Origin: Bacillota bacterium
Lineage (GTDB): Bacteria; Bacillota; Negativicutes; CTSoil-072
Length of the DNA: 64,000 nucleotides
NCBI GenBank assembly: GCA_017889545.1
Contig: JAGFZV010000001.1
Coordinates: forward strand, 186,001-250,000
Reading direction: 5' to 3'
The notes under the pieces are model-generated. The model was given only the letters and a program-made list of their open reading frames with translations, was not told the origin of the DNA and made no database searches. Below are positions 8,856-17,698 of the stretch, piece by piece (within the stretch, counting starts at the first letter, position 1; each line of letters opens with the position of its first letter). The position numbers were made by a program, and so were the translations under genes.

Positions 8856-10792
8856 TTTACTTTGCTCCCCGGCAACATGCCAGACGCTGTCACCAAGGCC
8901 AGTTTTTCGTCATTCGAGGCCGCCAGAACCATGCCGCGGGATTCAATCCCCCGGATCTTAGCCGGCTTGAGATTGACAATCATGACGACGGTCTGGCCGA
9001 CCAATTCTTCCGGCGTATAATGTTTGGCAATTCCGGAAACGATCGTTCGCTGTTCGCTGCCCAAGTCAACCGTCAGAGTCAGCAGTTTGTCCGCACCCTT
9101 CACTTTCTCCGCCGCAAGCACTTTCGCAACGCGAAAATCCATTTTTGCAAATTCATCAATCGTTACTTCCGGACCAACAGGCGCGGGGGAAGCTTCCACC
9201 TTCGGCTGTTTCTTGGCCGGAAGCGCGCTCGCTTCAATTTCATCGGATTTTTCTTCGATACGGGGGAAAATCGGTACCGGTTTGCTTACAACCGTCCCAG
9301 CCGGTATCCCACCCCATTGCTGAGCATCCTGCAGAGTTGTGGAAGCGAAGGGAAGGCCGAGTCCCAATTGCTCCCATATTTTCGGCCCGGTTAACGGCAC
9401 AAACGGCGAAATCAAGATTGCCACAATTCGCAGCGTTTCCACCAGATTATATAAAACAGTATTTAACCGTTCTTTTTTTGCCGGATCTTTCGCCAGCGCC
9501 CACGGTCCCGTTTCATCGATATATTTGTTAGCGCGGCTGATCAAAACCCACACGGACTTAATCGCGCCGTTAAGGTCCATTTTCTCCATTAATTTTTCAT
9601 ATTCCATCGCCGTATTATTTGCCAGAGAAATCAACGTCTCATCAATTGGATCCACCGGTTGACAAGCATCCGGCGATTCGATCACGCCGCCATTGAAACG
9701 TCCGATCATATTCAGCGTCCGGTGCAGCAAATTACCCAAATCGTTCGCTAAATCGGCATTAATCCGGTTGATCAGCGCATCGCGCGAGAAATTCCCATCC
9801 ATACCAAGAGTAATCTCCCGCAATAAGAAATAACGGATCGCATCAGCGCCGAATTCGTCAATCAATGCCACCGGATCAATCACATTGCCCTTCGATTTCG
9901 ACATCTTATCGCCTTCGACAACCAACCAACCGTGCCCGTATACCATCTTCGGCAACTCCAGGCCAAGCGCCATCAAAATAATCGGCCAAATGATGGAGTG
10001 GAACCGAACGATTTCTTTGCCTACCAAGTGAATATCCGCCGGCCAGTAACGGGAGAATTTTTCCTTGTCGTCAAGGTACCCTGCTGCCGTGATGTAGTTA
10101 GTTAACGCATCAAACCACACATATACAACATGCTTCGGGTCAAAGGGTACCGGAATACCCCAGTCAAAGGTTGTGCGTGATACGCATAAATCATCCAACC
10201 CGCCTTTGATAAAATTAACCATTTCATTGCGACGGGAAACCGGCTGAATAAACTCCGGGTTATCCTCAATATATTGCAGGAGCCGGTCCTGATATTTTGA
10301 CAGCCGGAAAAAATAACTTTCCTCCTGAACTTTTTCTACCGGGCGCCCGCAATCCGGACAGGTTCCGTCGTTCAACTGCCGTTCGACCCAAAATGTTTCA
10401 CAGGGGGTACAATACCAGCCTTCATAAGCTGATTTGTAGATATCTCCCTTATCATAAATTTTTTGAAAGATATCCTGGACTACTGCATGATGCCGAGCCG
10501 ATGTCGTGCGAATGAAATCGTCGTTCGAGATGTTTAGTTTTTGCCAGAGATTTTGAAACGATGCAACAATTTTATCCACATATTCCAGCGGAGTGACGCC
10601 ATTTTCCTGCGCTTTGCGCTCGATTTTTTGTCCATGCTCATCCGAGCCGGTCAAAAAAAACACATCATATCCAGCCAAACGTTTATAACGGGCAATGGTA
10701 TCCGCCAACGTCGTGCAGTAAGCATGACCAATATGCAGACTGTCACTGGGATAGTAAATCGGGGTGCTAATAAAAAAAGGTTTTTTTTCCAT
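8852..10792 (-). CDS. metG: Methionine-tRNA ligase with C-terminal tRNA-binding domain
   Basis: A 646-residue class I aminoacyl-tRNA synthetase charging tRNA-Met. It has HIGH (20-23), a zinc knuckle with CTPC and CPDC, KMSKS near residue 297, and a C-terminal EMAP/Trbp111-like domain (about the last 110 residues, beginning around TIDEFAKMDFR). The ATG at 10792 follows GAGGAGGATTTTC; the open frame extends 31 codons upstream but lacks a ribosome site. No T-box or SAM riboswitch signature was found upstream. Confidence 0.96.
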   Translation of the reverse strand: MEKKPFFISTPIYYPSDSLHIGHAYCTTLADTIARYKRLAGYDVFFLTGSDEHGQKIERKAQENGVTPLEYVDKIVASFQNLWQKLNISNDDFIRTTSARHHAVVQDIFQKIYDKGDIYKSAYEGWYCTPCETFWVERQLNDGTCPDCGRPVEKVQEESYFFRLSKYQDRLLQYIEDNPEFIQPVSRRNEMVNFIKGGLDDLCVSRTTFDWGIPVPFDPKHVVYVWFDALTNYITAAGYLDDKEKFSRYWPADIHLVGKEIVRFHSIIWPIILMALGLELPKMVYGHGWLVVEGDKMSKSKGNVIDPVALIDEFGADAIRYFLLREITLGMDGNFSRDALINRINADLANDLGNLLHRTLNMIGRFNGGVIESPDACQPVDPIDETLISLANNTAMEYEKLMEKMDLNGAIKSVWVLISRANKYIDETGPWALAKDPAKKERLNTVLYNLVETLRIVAILISPFVPLTGPKIWEQLGLGLPFASTTLQDAQQWGGIPAGTVVSKPVPIFPRIEEKSDEIEASALPAKKQPKVEASPAPVGPEVTIDEFAKMDFRVAKVLAAEKVKGADKLLTLTVDLGSEQRTIVSGIAKHYTPEELVGQTVVMIVNLKPAKIRGIESRGMVLAASNDEKLALVTASGMLPGSKVK

Positions 10793-10857
10793 GAAAATCC
10801 TCCTCGTAATGCGCAATATTTTTTCTAAATTTATTTTTAATTTATCAAAATTTTCAA

Positions 10858-10885
10858 TTAATATTTTTAGCCGCTGCAATGTCAA
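10858..10885 (-). promoter_or_regulatory. Sigma-A promoter for metG-tatD
   Basis: TTGACA and TATTAA with a 16-bp spacer on the minus strand, about 70 nt before metG. Confidence 0.5.
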
Positions 10886-10965
10886 AAGCGGAAAAAGTCA
10901 ATGTTTTCAAGCACTTATGCTGGTTTTTTAAAAAAAGAATAGCCCCTATCATCTAGAAATAATTG

Positions 10966-10994
10966 TTGACAAGGCTTGTAATAATTGGTAGTAT
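10966..10994 (+). promoter_or_regulatory. Sigma-A promoter for abrB-like gene
   Basis: TTGACA-N17-TAGTAT on the plus strand, about 55 nt before the abrB-like start. Confidence 0.75.
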
Positions 10995-11047
10995 TTAGTT
11001 AGACATATAATGTCTAATTCTGTTGACGAAAGGAGAATTTGACAACT

Positions 11048-11302
11048 ATGAAATCTACAGGAATCGTACGCAAGGTTGATGAGCTAGGAAGAGTCGTTAT
11101 CCCCATTGAACTACGGCGTACACTTGATATCGCAGAAAAAGACGCATTGGAAATCTATGTCGACAACGACCGAATCATTCTTCGGAAATACGAACCGGCC
11201 TGTTCGTGTGTATTCTGCGGGAATGCAGATGAGGTCATCAATTTCAAGGGAAAAAACATTTGCAAAGAATGCTTAACTGCTATGACACAGAAAACCGTAT
11301 AA
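11048..11302 (+). CDS. abrB: AbrB/SpoVT-type transition-state regulator
   Basis: An 84-residue DNA-binding protein. The N-terminal swapped-hairpin AbrB fold is evident from KSTGIVRKVDELGRVVIP, with ELRRTLDI following. The C-terminal part has CSCVFC and CKEC, two cysteine pairs resembling a small zinc ribbon, as in clostridial AbrB proteins. Proteins of this family repress stationary-phase and sporulation genes. The ATG at 11048 is preferred to a TTG at 11039, which sits too close to the GGAG site. Its divergent position from metG matches Bacillus. Not related to the AbrB-family membrane protein at 32 kb. Confidence 0.9.
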   Translation: MKSTGIVRKVDELGRVVIPIELRRTLDIAEKDALEIYVDNDRIILRKYEPACSCVFCGNADEVINFKGKNICKECLTAMTQKTV

Positions 11303-11321
11303 TATACGTTGCTTTGACTTC

Positions 11322-11360
11322 AAAAAAGACTAATGCGCTTTCGGCAGTTAGTCTTTTTTT
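11322..11360. terminator. Bidirectional terminator between abrB and rsmI
   Basis: AAAAAAGACTAA...TTAGTCTTTTTTTT hairpin between convergent genes. Confidence 0.9.
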
Positions 11361-11364
11361 TTGA

Positions 11365-12228
11365 CTATTTACCGGCATCAAGCACCGCCTGATATACGAC
11401 CCGTTTGGGAAGGCTCCGCTGTTCGGCTATGATCCGAATGGCATTTTTTTTGTCTGTTCCTTGCGCGACTAAAGCAAATACCGCATCTTGCAAAGACACT
11501 TCATCCATGTCCATTGCGGTTTCCGCCGCTGCGGCTGCCGGGCAGCCGGCTATCACCAGGGTAAACTCGCCCCGCGGCAGATGCGCTGCAAAGTGGTCCT
11601 GCAACGTGCCGATTGTTCCCCGGACAAATTGTTCAAACCGTTTGGTCAATTCACGAGCGGCAACAGCTGGCCGGTCGCCTAAGATCTCATGCAATTCGTT
11701 CAACGTCTGACGGAGGCGATGAGGCGCTTCGTACATAAGTAAAGTATACGGATTTTTTGCCAAATTTTCAAGGAATTCCCGGCGTTTTTTCTTTGTTTTA
11801 GGTAAAAAGCCGACAAAAGTGAACATCGTGCTGTCCAACCCCGAGCAAATCAACGCCGACAAAGCCGCATTGCAGCCCGGCAAGGGTACCGCTGCGATTC
11901 CTTCAGGCAAGGCTAACCGGACCAAATCAGCTCCCGGATCGGAGATGCCCGGCAACCCTGCGTCACTGACAACCGCAATGTCTTCACCCGCCGCCAGGCG
12001 GGCAATCAGTTCCGGGCCCCGGCTGGCTTTGTTGTGTTCGTGATAGCTGATTAAGGGCGTATGAATATCAAAATGGGTCAGCAGGCGGCGCGTGTAGCGA
12101 GTGTCCTCGGCCGCAATGACGCTTACCTCTTTCAGGATTCGTATTGCCCGCAGCGTCATATCCTCCAGATTGCCGATTGGCGTTGCGCATAAATATAACG
12201 TTCCCGGCTTTTCGGCCAAATGGATCAC
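11365..12228 (-). CDS. rsmI: 16S rRNA (cytidine1402-2'-O)-methyltransferase
   Basis: A 287-residue tetrapyrrole-methylase-fold rRNA methyltransferase that 2'-O-methylates C1402 in the ribosomal P site. Motifs: TPIGNLEDMTLRA, AEDTRYTRRLL, SDAGLPGISDPG, PGCNAALSALICSGL and EAPHR. It follows trmN6 within 4 bp in the yabB-yabC arrangement; the small GIY-YIG gene (yazA) that lies between them in Bacillus is absent. Confidence 0.95.
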   Translation of the reverse strand: MIHLAEKPGTLYLCATPIGNLEDMTLRAIRILKEVSVIAAEDTRYTRRLLTHFDIHTPLISYHEHNKASRGPELIARLAAGEDIAVVSDAGLPGISDPGADLVRLALPEGIAAVPLPGCNAALSALICSGLDSTMFTFVGFLPKTKKKRREFLENLAKNPYTLLMYEAPHRLRQTLNELHEILGDRPAVAARELTKRFEQFVRGTIGTLQDHFAAHLPRGEFTLVIAGCPAAAAAETAMDMDEVSLQDAVFALVAQGTDKKNAIRIIAEQRSLPKRVVYQAVLDAGK

Positions 12229-12232
12229 ATCC

Positions 12233-12979
12233 TTACGTTATTTCCTGCCGGTAGTAACCGCAGATCTCCTCCGTATAGGTCCCGTCGCTATTATAGACAA
12301 TGAATGGCGGCAAAACGTCCAGTCCCGGTTTCGCGCCGCGAATGCTTTCCACCAAAAAAATAGTTGGCTTCCTGTCCGGTGCAGAGTGAACCATCCTGAG
12401 CCTCTTCGGTTCGAGCCCCGCCAAGCGCAGCGCAGTAATGACTTCCGCCATACGCTCGGGTAAATGAACCATGGCAAAACGGCCCCGGTAGCGTACGAGA
12501 TAACGGGCGGCAGCCACTACATCGGCTAGGGTTGCTGTTATTTCATGGCGGGCTTGGGCAATCCGGCTGTTCGGATTGATGCGTCCATGGCCTTGGGGAC
12601 GATACGGCGGATTGGAAACAACCAGTTCACACTCTCCACCCGGCAGTATGCCTTTTATATTGCGAAAATCGGCTTGTAAGACGGAAAAACGATCGGATAT
12701 CCCATTTAATGCAGCGCTGCGTCTGGCCATATCAGCCAGCACAGGGCTGATTTCTACTCCGTCAACACGATCTGCACCCCGCGCCAACAATAACAAACTG
12801 ACGGCGCCGGTCCCACAGCCTAGATCGATTGCGGCCGCCCCTGATTTGATAAACGCGAAGTGAGCCAGCAGCACCGCGTCCAGCGTAAAACAGAATTCCT
12901 TCTCATGTTGAACAATTTTCAGCCCTTGAATTAATAAGTCATCGATCCTCTCGCCCGGCTGCAAACATTTTTCTTCCAT
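12233..12979 (-). CDS. tRNA1(Val) (adenine37-N6)-methyltransferase family protein
   Basis: A 248-residue class I SAM methyltransferase of the TrmN6/YabB type. SAM motif IDLGCGTGAVSLLL lies at 51-64 and catalytic NPPY at 123-126, the signature of N6-adenine methylation. The start is one base away from the ricT stop. The exact RNA target is inferred from family membership and the yabB position. Confidence 0.88.
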   Translation of the reverse strand: MEEKCLQPGERIDDLLIQGLKIVQHEKEFCFTLDAVLLAHFAFIKSGAAAIDLGCGTGAVSLLLLARGADRVDGVEISPVLADMARRSAALNGISDRFSVLQADFRNIKGILPGGECELVVSNPPYRPQGHGRINPNSRIAQARHEITATLADVVAAARYLVRYRGRFAMVHLPERMAEVITALRLAGLEPKRLRMVHSAPDRKPTIFLVESIRGAKPGLDVLPPFIVYNSDGTYTEEICGYYRQEIT

Positions 12980-12980
12980 A

Positions 12981-13799
12981 TTACTCTTTTTCCACTACTT
13001 CTTCCCAAGGGATTTCAATTGTCTTTCCTGTTGACAGTTGAACCGTTGCCGTTCTCTTCTGTGGATTGACAATCGATACTTTTCCTTCTCCATCAATCGT
13101 TACCACGTCCCTGCCAATTACCGGCGGGGTTATTTTTTTACAATGGGCTGCGGAACTATATGCATCATTTTCATATTTCAAACAGCACATCAATCGGCCG
13201 CAAATTCCTGATATTTTCGTTGGATTGAGAGATAAATGCTGTTCTTTTGCCATTCGAATAGAAACCGGCTCAAAATCGCCCAGAAAAGTGGAGCAGCAAA
13301 GCGACCGGCCGCAACAGCCGATCCCGCCCATCATCTTGGCTTCATCGCGAACACCGATCTGGCGTAATTCGATCCGCGTCCGAAACACAGAGGCCAAATC
13401 CTTTACAAGTTCACGAAAATCAATTCGTCCTTCGGCAGTGAAATAAAAAATAATTTTGTTTACATCAAACGTATACTCAACATCTACCAAGTTCATTGGC
13501 AATTTATGAAAACGGATTTTCTGCCCGCAAATCCGGAGCGCTTCTTCTTCTTTGGCGGCATTCTCACGAACCTTCTGTTCGTCCTGTGCAGTCGCCATAC
13601 GCTGAACCGCTTTTAGGGGCGCGACAATCGCAGTTTCCGGCACCTCTCTTGGTCCGATTACTACTTCGCCGAATTCCTGCCCGCGAGCAGTTTCTACAAT
13701 GACATGATCCTCCGCCTTAATCACAAGATCCCCTGGATCAAAATAATATATTTTACCGGCTTTTTTAAATCGAATGCCCACTACAGTTTTCATTTGCAT
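12981..13799 (-). CDS. ricT: PSP1 domain protein RicT/YaaT
   Basis: A 272-residue PSP1-domain protein. The conserved cysteines appear as GCCGRSLCC and ICGRLMCC in the middle of the protein. In Bacillus, RicT with RicA and RicF forms an Fe-S complex that supports RNase Y-dependent mRNA processing and the sporulation phosphorelay. The start at 13799 has GGGGGGAAGAAT just upstream; a frame to 13832 has no ribosome site. Sits between holB and trmN6; yabA, which follows yaaT in Bacillus, is missing. Confidence 0.92.
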   Translation of the reverse strand: MQMKTVVGIRFKKAGKIYYFDPGDLVIKAEDHVIVETARGQEFGEVVIGPREVPETAIVAPLKAVQRMATAQDEQKVRENAAKEEEALRICGQKIRFHKLPMNLVDVEYTFDVNKIIFYFTAEGRIDFRELVKDLASVFRTRIELRQIGVRDEAKMMGGIGCCGRSLCCSTFLGDFEPVSIRMAKEQHLSLNPTKISGICGRLMCCLKYENDAYSSAAHCKKITPPVIGRDVVTIDGEGKVSIVNPQKRTATVQLSTGKTIEIPWEEVVEKE

Positions 13800-13830
13800 A
13801 TTCTTCCCCCCTGTCTTAGTACATTTACTC

Positions 13831-13853
13831 ATTCTATTCTATTCTATTCTATT
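13831..13853. repeat. Pentanucleotide tandem repeat (ATTCT)4 at the holB 3' end
   Basis: Four and a half copies of ATTCT. The holB stop codon lies in the repeat, and the rest is in the 45-bp gap before ricT. Copy-number change would alter spacing but not the holB product, because the first copy already contains the stop. Confidence 0.85.
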
Positions 13854-14803
13854 AAAATTTTAGAATTACGCTGGGCTAGCTCTCTCAATTGTATCAATAA
13901 CGCTTCATAAGTAAGCCGGCTGTTGGCATTGGCAGCCAATGCCCGCTCCGCTTTGCACACTGCGATCAGTGCCGCCTGCAATTTTTCAGCATCCCATTTC
14001 CCGGCCGCCACGTCCAAGCGCGCTGCTTGATCAATATTCAATAATAAATGGTTCTGGCTGCGGCTCACGCAACAAACCAGAAGATCACGGAAAACAAACA
14101 ATAAAAATCGCCGCCACGCTTCCGCTTCGCCGGCTTCCAGTTTCGTTAAGTCAACCGCCACATCCCACAGGGTCTGCATATCAACAGTCGGCAAGGCTTC
14201 TACCAACGTGATCACTTGATCCCGCCGGGCCAAACCTCCAGCCTGCAAAAACGCTATTGCCCGCTGCAGGCGTCCTTCTCCCAACCGGGCGCATAAATCA
14301 GCTTGTTCACGGACAAAACCTTTAGCCGCCAACGCATCGGCCAGAACGCCATGAGGCAAGGGCAGGAATCGAAACAGCCGGCAGCGTGAAACAATCGTCG
14401 GCAGCAAAGGAGCATTGGTGGAAGCCACTAGGATAAAAACCATATAGGCAGGCGGTTCTTCCAATAATTTCAGAAAACTATTCGCCGCTTCCCTGGTCAT
14501 CCGTTCCGCGTTTTCCAGAATACAGACCTGCCATGCCGCCCCATGAGGCGCGTGAGAAGATTGACGCTGTAAATTTCGTATCTGATCAATCTTAATGCTA
14601 TTTCCTTCAAGAGCAACCAGTGTAAAATCAGGATGGCTATCAATCGGCGACTTCAACAAATTAGTTGCAACAGCCCTGGCAACTGTCATTTTGCCGATGC
14701 CTTGCGGCCCCGAAAACAGCATGGCATGCGGAATTTTCCCTGATAACAGTACGGTCCGCAGCATCGCAATCGTTTGGGTGTGCCCAATAATTTCACTCCA
14801 CAT
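13844..14803 (-). CDS. holB: DNA polymerase III subunit delta' (clamp loader)
   Basis: A 319-residue AAA+ clamp-loader subunit. It keeps a P-loop-like GPQGIGKMT (about 32-40), an SRC motif in TIVSRCRLFRF and a C-terminal collar region. The zinc module normally placed between the P-loop helix and the HPDF segment (CxnCxxCxxC) is missing: LLKSPIDSHPDF follows directly. Position between yaaR and ricT matches Bacillus. The assignment is supported by synteny as well as motifs. Confidence 0.9.
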   Translation of the reverse strand: MWSEIIGHTQTIAMLRTVLLSGKIPHAMLFSGPQGIGKMTVARAVATNLLKSPIDSHPDFTLVALEGNSIKIDQIRNLQRQSSHAPHGAAWQVCILENAERMTREAANSFLKLLEEPPAYMVFILVASTNAPLLPTIVSRCRLFRFLPLPHGVLADALAAKGFVREQADLCARLGEGRLQRAIAFLQAGGLARRDQVITLVEALPTVDMQTLWDVAVDLTKLEAGEAEAWRRFLLFVFRDLLVCCVSRSQNHLLLNIDQAARLDVAAGKWDAEKLQAALIAVCKAERALAANANSRLTYEALLIQLRELAQRNSKILIE

Positions 14804-14824
14804 AAAAAACTCCCGCCAACATTT

Positions 14825-15283
14825 TCATATGTATAGGTCTAGCAGCATTCCGCGAATGGCATCTTGTTTCGCCAGAATATCCAATTCCCGTTCCTGTCCG
14901 GAACGAACCGCTTCCGTAAGATCGGCCAGCGCCGAATCAATTTGTTTGACAATCGTATAAATTTTCTGCCGTCCTTGCCGGTCCCAGCCAGTTTGGGATT
15001 GCAACTGGTACATATTGCCCACCGCTTCGCCAACGAATCTGCGGACGAGTTCTTTATAGGCTTTCAGTTCGGAAAAAGTGGGAACCTGCGCCAGGTTCTT
15101 TCCTTGGACAGTAATTTGCTCCAATAATGTATTCAGACGCTCTTTCGCCTGCTTATCCTGAGAATTTAACAAGTCAGTGGCAAAGCGGCCAACCGTTTTT
15201 TCGGCCTTGCAACCGCCTTCATGTTCACTGACCGGAGACTGCCCACTTACACCCAGCTTGCCAATTTTCACGAAAACCTCCAT
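14825..15283 (-). CDS. YaaR family protein (DUF327)
   Basis: A 152-residue, mostly helical soluble protein matching YaaR in length, composition and position before holB. The central FSELKAYKELVRRFVGEAV and the KIYTIVKQIDSALADLTEAV segment are typical. Function unknown. The neighbouring yaaQ gene (cyclic-di-AMP receptor DarA) found in Bacillus between tmk and yaaR is not present here. Confidence 0.85.
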   Translation of the reverse strand: MEVFVKIGKLGVSGQSPVSEHEGGCKAEKTVGRFATDLLNSQDKQAKERLNTLLEQITVQGKNLAQVPTFSELKAYKELVRRFVGEAVGNMYQLQSQTGWDRQGRQKIYTIVKQIDSALADLTEAVRSGQERELDILAKQDAIRGMLLDLYI

Positions 15284-15380
15284 ACCGGTTGCAGCTCACC
15301 ATAATAACCGGTCGCTTTTCATTATAAAGGGAATAAAGAAAATACGCAATCTAAGAGACCGCTATAAAAGTCCAGCTGCT

Positions 15381-16067
15381 TCAACTCGTCTCCTGACAGA
15401 TGACAGAACGCACGATACGGAAAATATCTTCGTGGATGGAAGCAACATCGCGAAGCACGTTTTTTCTGACACAAGGAATCATATGCCAGCCATATTTGAC
15501 GGCAACAGACCGGGCATTATGGTAGCATCTCGTTAAGTATTCCTGGTCGCGTTCATGGATATCTTGTGAAACCTCCTGCGACTTATTGGGACGCCCCTGC
15601 AGCAGCTGCCGGCTATAAGCAGGCGGCATGTCAAGAAAAAAAACGCAATCAGGAACAGGGAGTCCAAATTTTACAAACTCCAAGTCCCATAACCAGTCGA
15701 GATAATTTTCCCGTTCCGTCTCATCGACGATCTTCACTGCCTGGTGGACCATATTTGAAGTAGTATAGCGGTCCGCGATCACAATTCCGCCCTCATTATA
15801 AAACGCTTCCCATTCCTTTTTGAAGGAAGCGTACCGGTCAACCGCATAGAAAGCGGAAGCTGCAAAAGGATTGACCGAATCGGGGTCACTGCCGAATTCA
15901 CCGCCAAGATACATTTTGATCAACGCCGAGGACGCGCTTTGGTAGTTCGGGTACTCGACTTTGCGCACGTGGCGTCCTTCGGCTTCAAGTCTTTCATAAA
16001 GACGTCCGGCTTGTGTAGCTTTACCGCTTCCGTCGCCGGCCTCAATAATAATTAATTTTCCTCTCAC
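15381..16067 (-). CDS. tmk: Thymidylate kinase-like nucleotide kinase with divergent P-loop
   Basis: A 228-residue P-loop kinase at the tmk locus, predicted to convert dTMP to dTDP. A DR(Y) motif is present (ADRYTTSNMVHQ) and an FLDMPP segment resembles the family's DxxP. The P-loop reads AGDGSGKATQ: the first Gly and the usual Ser/Thr after GK are replaced by Ala. The GTG at 16067 is chosen because GGGAGGG precedes it; an ATG at 16082 overlaps that ribosome site. Another deoxynucleotide kinase is possible. Confidence 0.75.
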   Translation of the reverse strand: MRGKLIIIEAGDGSGKATQAGRLYERLEAEGRHVRKVEYPNYQSASSALIKMYLGGEFGSDPDSVNPFAASAFYAVDRYASFKKEWEAFYNEGGIVIADRYTTSNMVHQAVKIVDETERENYLDWLWDLEFVKFGLPVPDCVFFLDMPPAYSRQLLQGRPNKSQEVSQDIHERDQEYLTRCYHNARSVAVKYGWHMIPCVRKNVLRDVASIHEDIFRIVRSVICQETS

Positions 16068-16086
16068 TGCAATCCCTCCCATCTAA

Positions 16087-17553
16087 TCAGCATACTACTT
16101 TAATTGTTGTCAAAGTAGTGTCATCCGGACCGGAAACAATCAGCCCGATCGTTTGCAATTGCCGGCAGTATCCGATCATTTCTGCAGAAATACGTTCCCC
16201 GGGGCATAAGAGCGGAATGCCCGGCGGATAAAAGGTGACAATCTCTGCACAAATCAATCCTACCGACTGTTCGAATAATACGCTTTTGGCATCACCAAGC
16301 AAAGCCTGCCGTGGTAAGACAACCCCTTCCGGGATCGGCAAAACGCAAGTTTCCGTTATCTTACGGATGGCAGAGAAGTCTTTTTTTTCGCCATGATTGG
16401 CGGCCAGACCGCGCAGCGCGGCCAGCAAGGCTCGCGCCTCGGCTTCACCGTCGCCAATGGTAATGAGAAAAAGCACATTGTACATGTCTGATAATTCGGC
16501 TTGTATTTTATATTGATAACGGAGGATCTGTTCCGCTTGTGTTCCTGTCAAGCCTAATGCGGTTACAGTCACGGTAATTTTTGTCGGATCAAGATAAACC
16601 ATCCCCGGATTTCCAAGCTTTTCTTCGCCAAAACAATATAATCCCGGGATGGTATTAATTTGGCTTCTGACCCAGTCCGCCAATGCAATTGCCTGGTCAA
16701 GCAATTTTTTGCCTTCCGTGGCCATCTGCATGCGGGCAATGTCCAGAGATGCCAGAAGCAAATAATTCGGACTGGTGGATTGCACCAGGCTCAGCATCGC
16801 TTCCAGTTTGGAAATATCGATCCGCCCTTCGCGACAGTGAACCATCGAACATTGCGTCATAGCGCCGATCAGTTTGTGAGTGCTTTGGGCCACTATGTCA
16901 GCGCCCGCATCCAATGCCTGAAGCGGCAAACGTTCATGAAAACGCAGATGGGGTCCGTGCGCTTCGTCAACAATCACTGCCATACCGTATGAATGTACAA
17001 GTTCGATCATTTTGCCTATATCGACAGCAACTCCGTAATAAGTCGGGTTAATGAACAATACCGCTTTTGCATCAGCATTCCGCCGAATTGCATCTTCTAA
17101 CGTTTCCGGCGTTATCCCCACTGCCAGTCCCAGTTCATGATCCGTCGCCGGCTGCATAAAAACCGGCTGAGCACCACTCAGGATCATTCCGCCAATCACC
17201 GATCGATGAACATTACGAGGAACTATGATCTTATCGCCCGGGCCGGCGACAGTCAATATCATGGCGTGGATCCCGCCTGTCGTCCCATTCACAACAAAGT
17301 AGCTATGATCGGCTCCATACAATGCAGCCGCCAAATCCTGCGCTTCTTTAATACAGGAATGTGGTCCATGAAGGTCATCGAGTTCTGACATCAGCGACAC
17401 GTCCATTGCCAATGCTTGCCGGCCAAGAACCTGCTCCAGCAAAGGATGAATCCCCCTGCCCTGTTTATGGCCCGGTGTATGAAAAGGAATCGCCCCCGCT
17501 TCAACATAGCGCTGCATTGCCGACAGCAGCGGCGTTTCTTTTTGGCTATTCAA
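16087..17553 (-). CDS. Orn/Lys/Arg decarboxylase-family PLP enzyme (YaaO/SpeA type)
   Basis: A 488-residue fold-I PLP decarboxylase of the major domain type: HTPGHKQG near the N-terminus, NGTTGGIHAM, DEAHGPHLRFH (Asp/His contacting PLP) and STHKLIGAMTQ with the Schiff-base lysine. The C-terminal domain ends in FYPPGIPLLCPGE. It likely decarboxylates arginine, lysine or ornithine; specificity cannot be read. The start is a TTG behind GGGAGG; an earlier TTG at 17574 lies upstream of that site. It is in the yaaO position next to tmk. Confidence 0.88.
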   Translation of the reverse strand: MNSQKETPLLSAMQRYVEAGAIPFHTPGHKQGRGIHPLLEQVLGRQALAMDVSLMSELDDLHGPHSCIKEAQDLAAALYGADHSYFVVNGTTGGIHAMILTVAGPGDKIIVPRNVHRSVIGGMILSGAQPVFMQPATDHELGLAVGITPETLEDAIRRNADAKAVLFINPTYYGVAVDIGKMIELVHSYGMAVIVDEAHGPHLRFHERLPLQALDAGADIVAQSTHKLIGAMTQCSMVHCREGRIDISKLEAMLSLVQSTSPNYLLLASLDIARMQMATEGKKLLDQAIALADWVRSQINTIPGLYCFGEEKLGNPGMVYLDPTKITVTVTALGLTGTQAEQILRYQYKIQAELSDMYNVLFLITIGDGEAEARALLAALRGLAANHGEKKDFSAIRKITETCVLPIPEGVVLPRQALLGDAKSVLFEQSVGLICAEIVTFYPPGIPLLCPGERISAEMIGYCRQLQTIGLIVSGPDDTTLTTIKVVC

Positions 17554-17624
17554 AGGTTCTTTCCTCCCTTGCAAATTCAGTCCTCAGTCATTAACTTGAA
17601 CTGTATTGTAAATCCATTATAAAA

Positions 17625-17650
17625 TAAGACTTGGCTTGTGCCAAGTCTTA
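17625..17650 (-). terminator. Terminator after the GGDEF/EAL gene
   Basis: An 11-bp perfect stem TAAGACTTGGC/GCCAAGTCTTA with a TTGT loop, followed on the minus strand by TTTTAT. Confidence 0.75.
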
Positions 17651-17698
17651 CGGTTTATCGCCAATTTTCCCTCAATATATTGCCCGGTTTCATCTGAA

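Noticed and set aside
10793-11038. T-box or SAM riboswitch before metG
   Set aside because: No GGTGGTACC-type antiterminator sequence, terminator or SAM-box pairing could be found in this 245-bp divergent region.
11039-11047. Earlier TTG start for the abrB-like gene
   Set aside because: Only about 3 nt from the Shine-Dalgarno sequence; the ATG at 11048 matches the canonical AbrB N-terminus.
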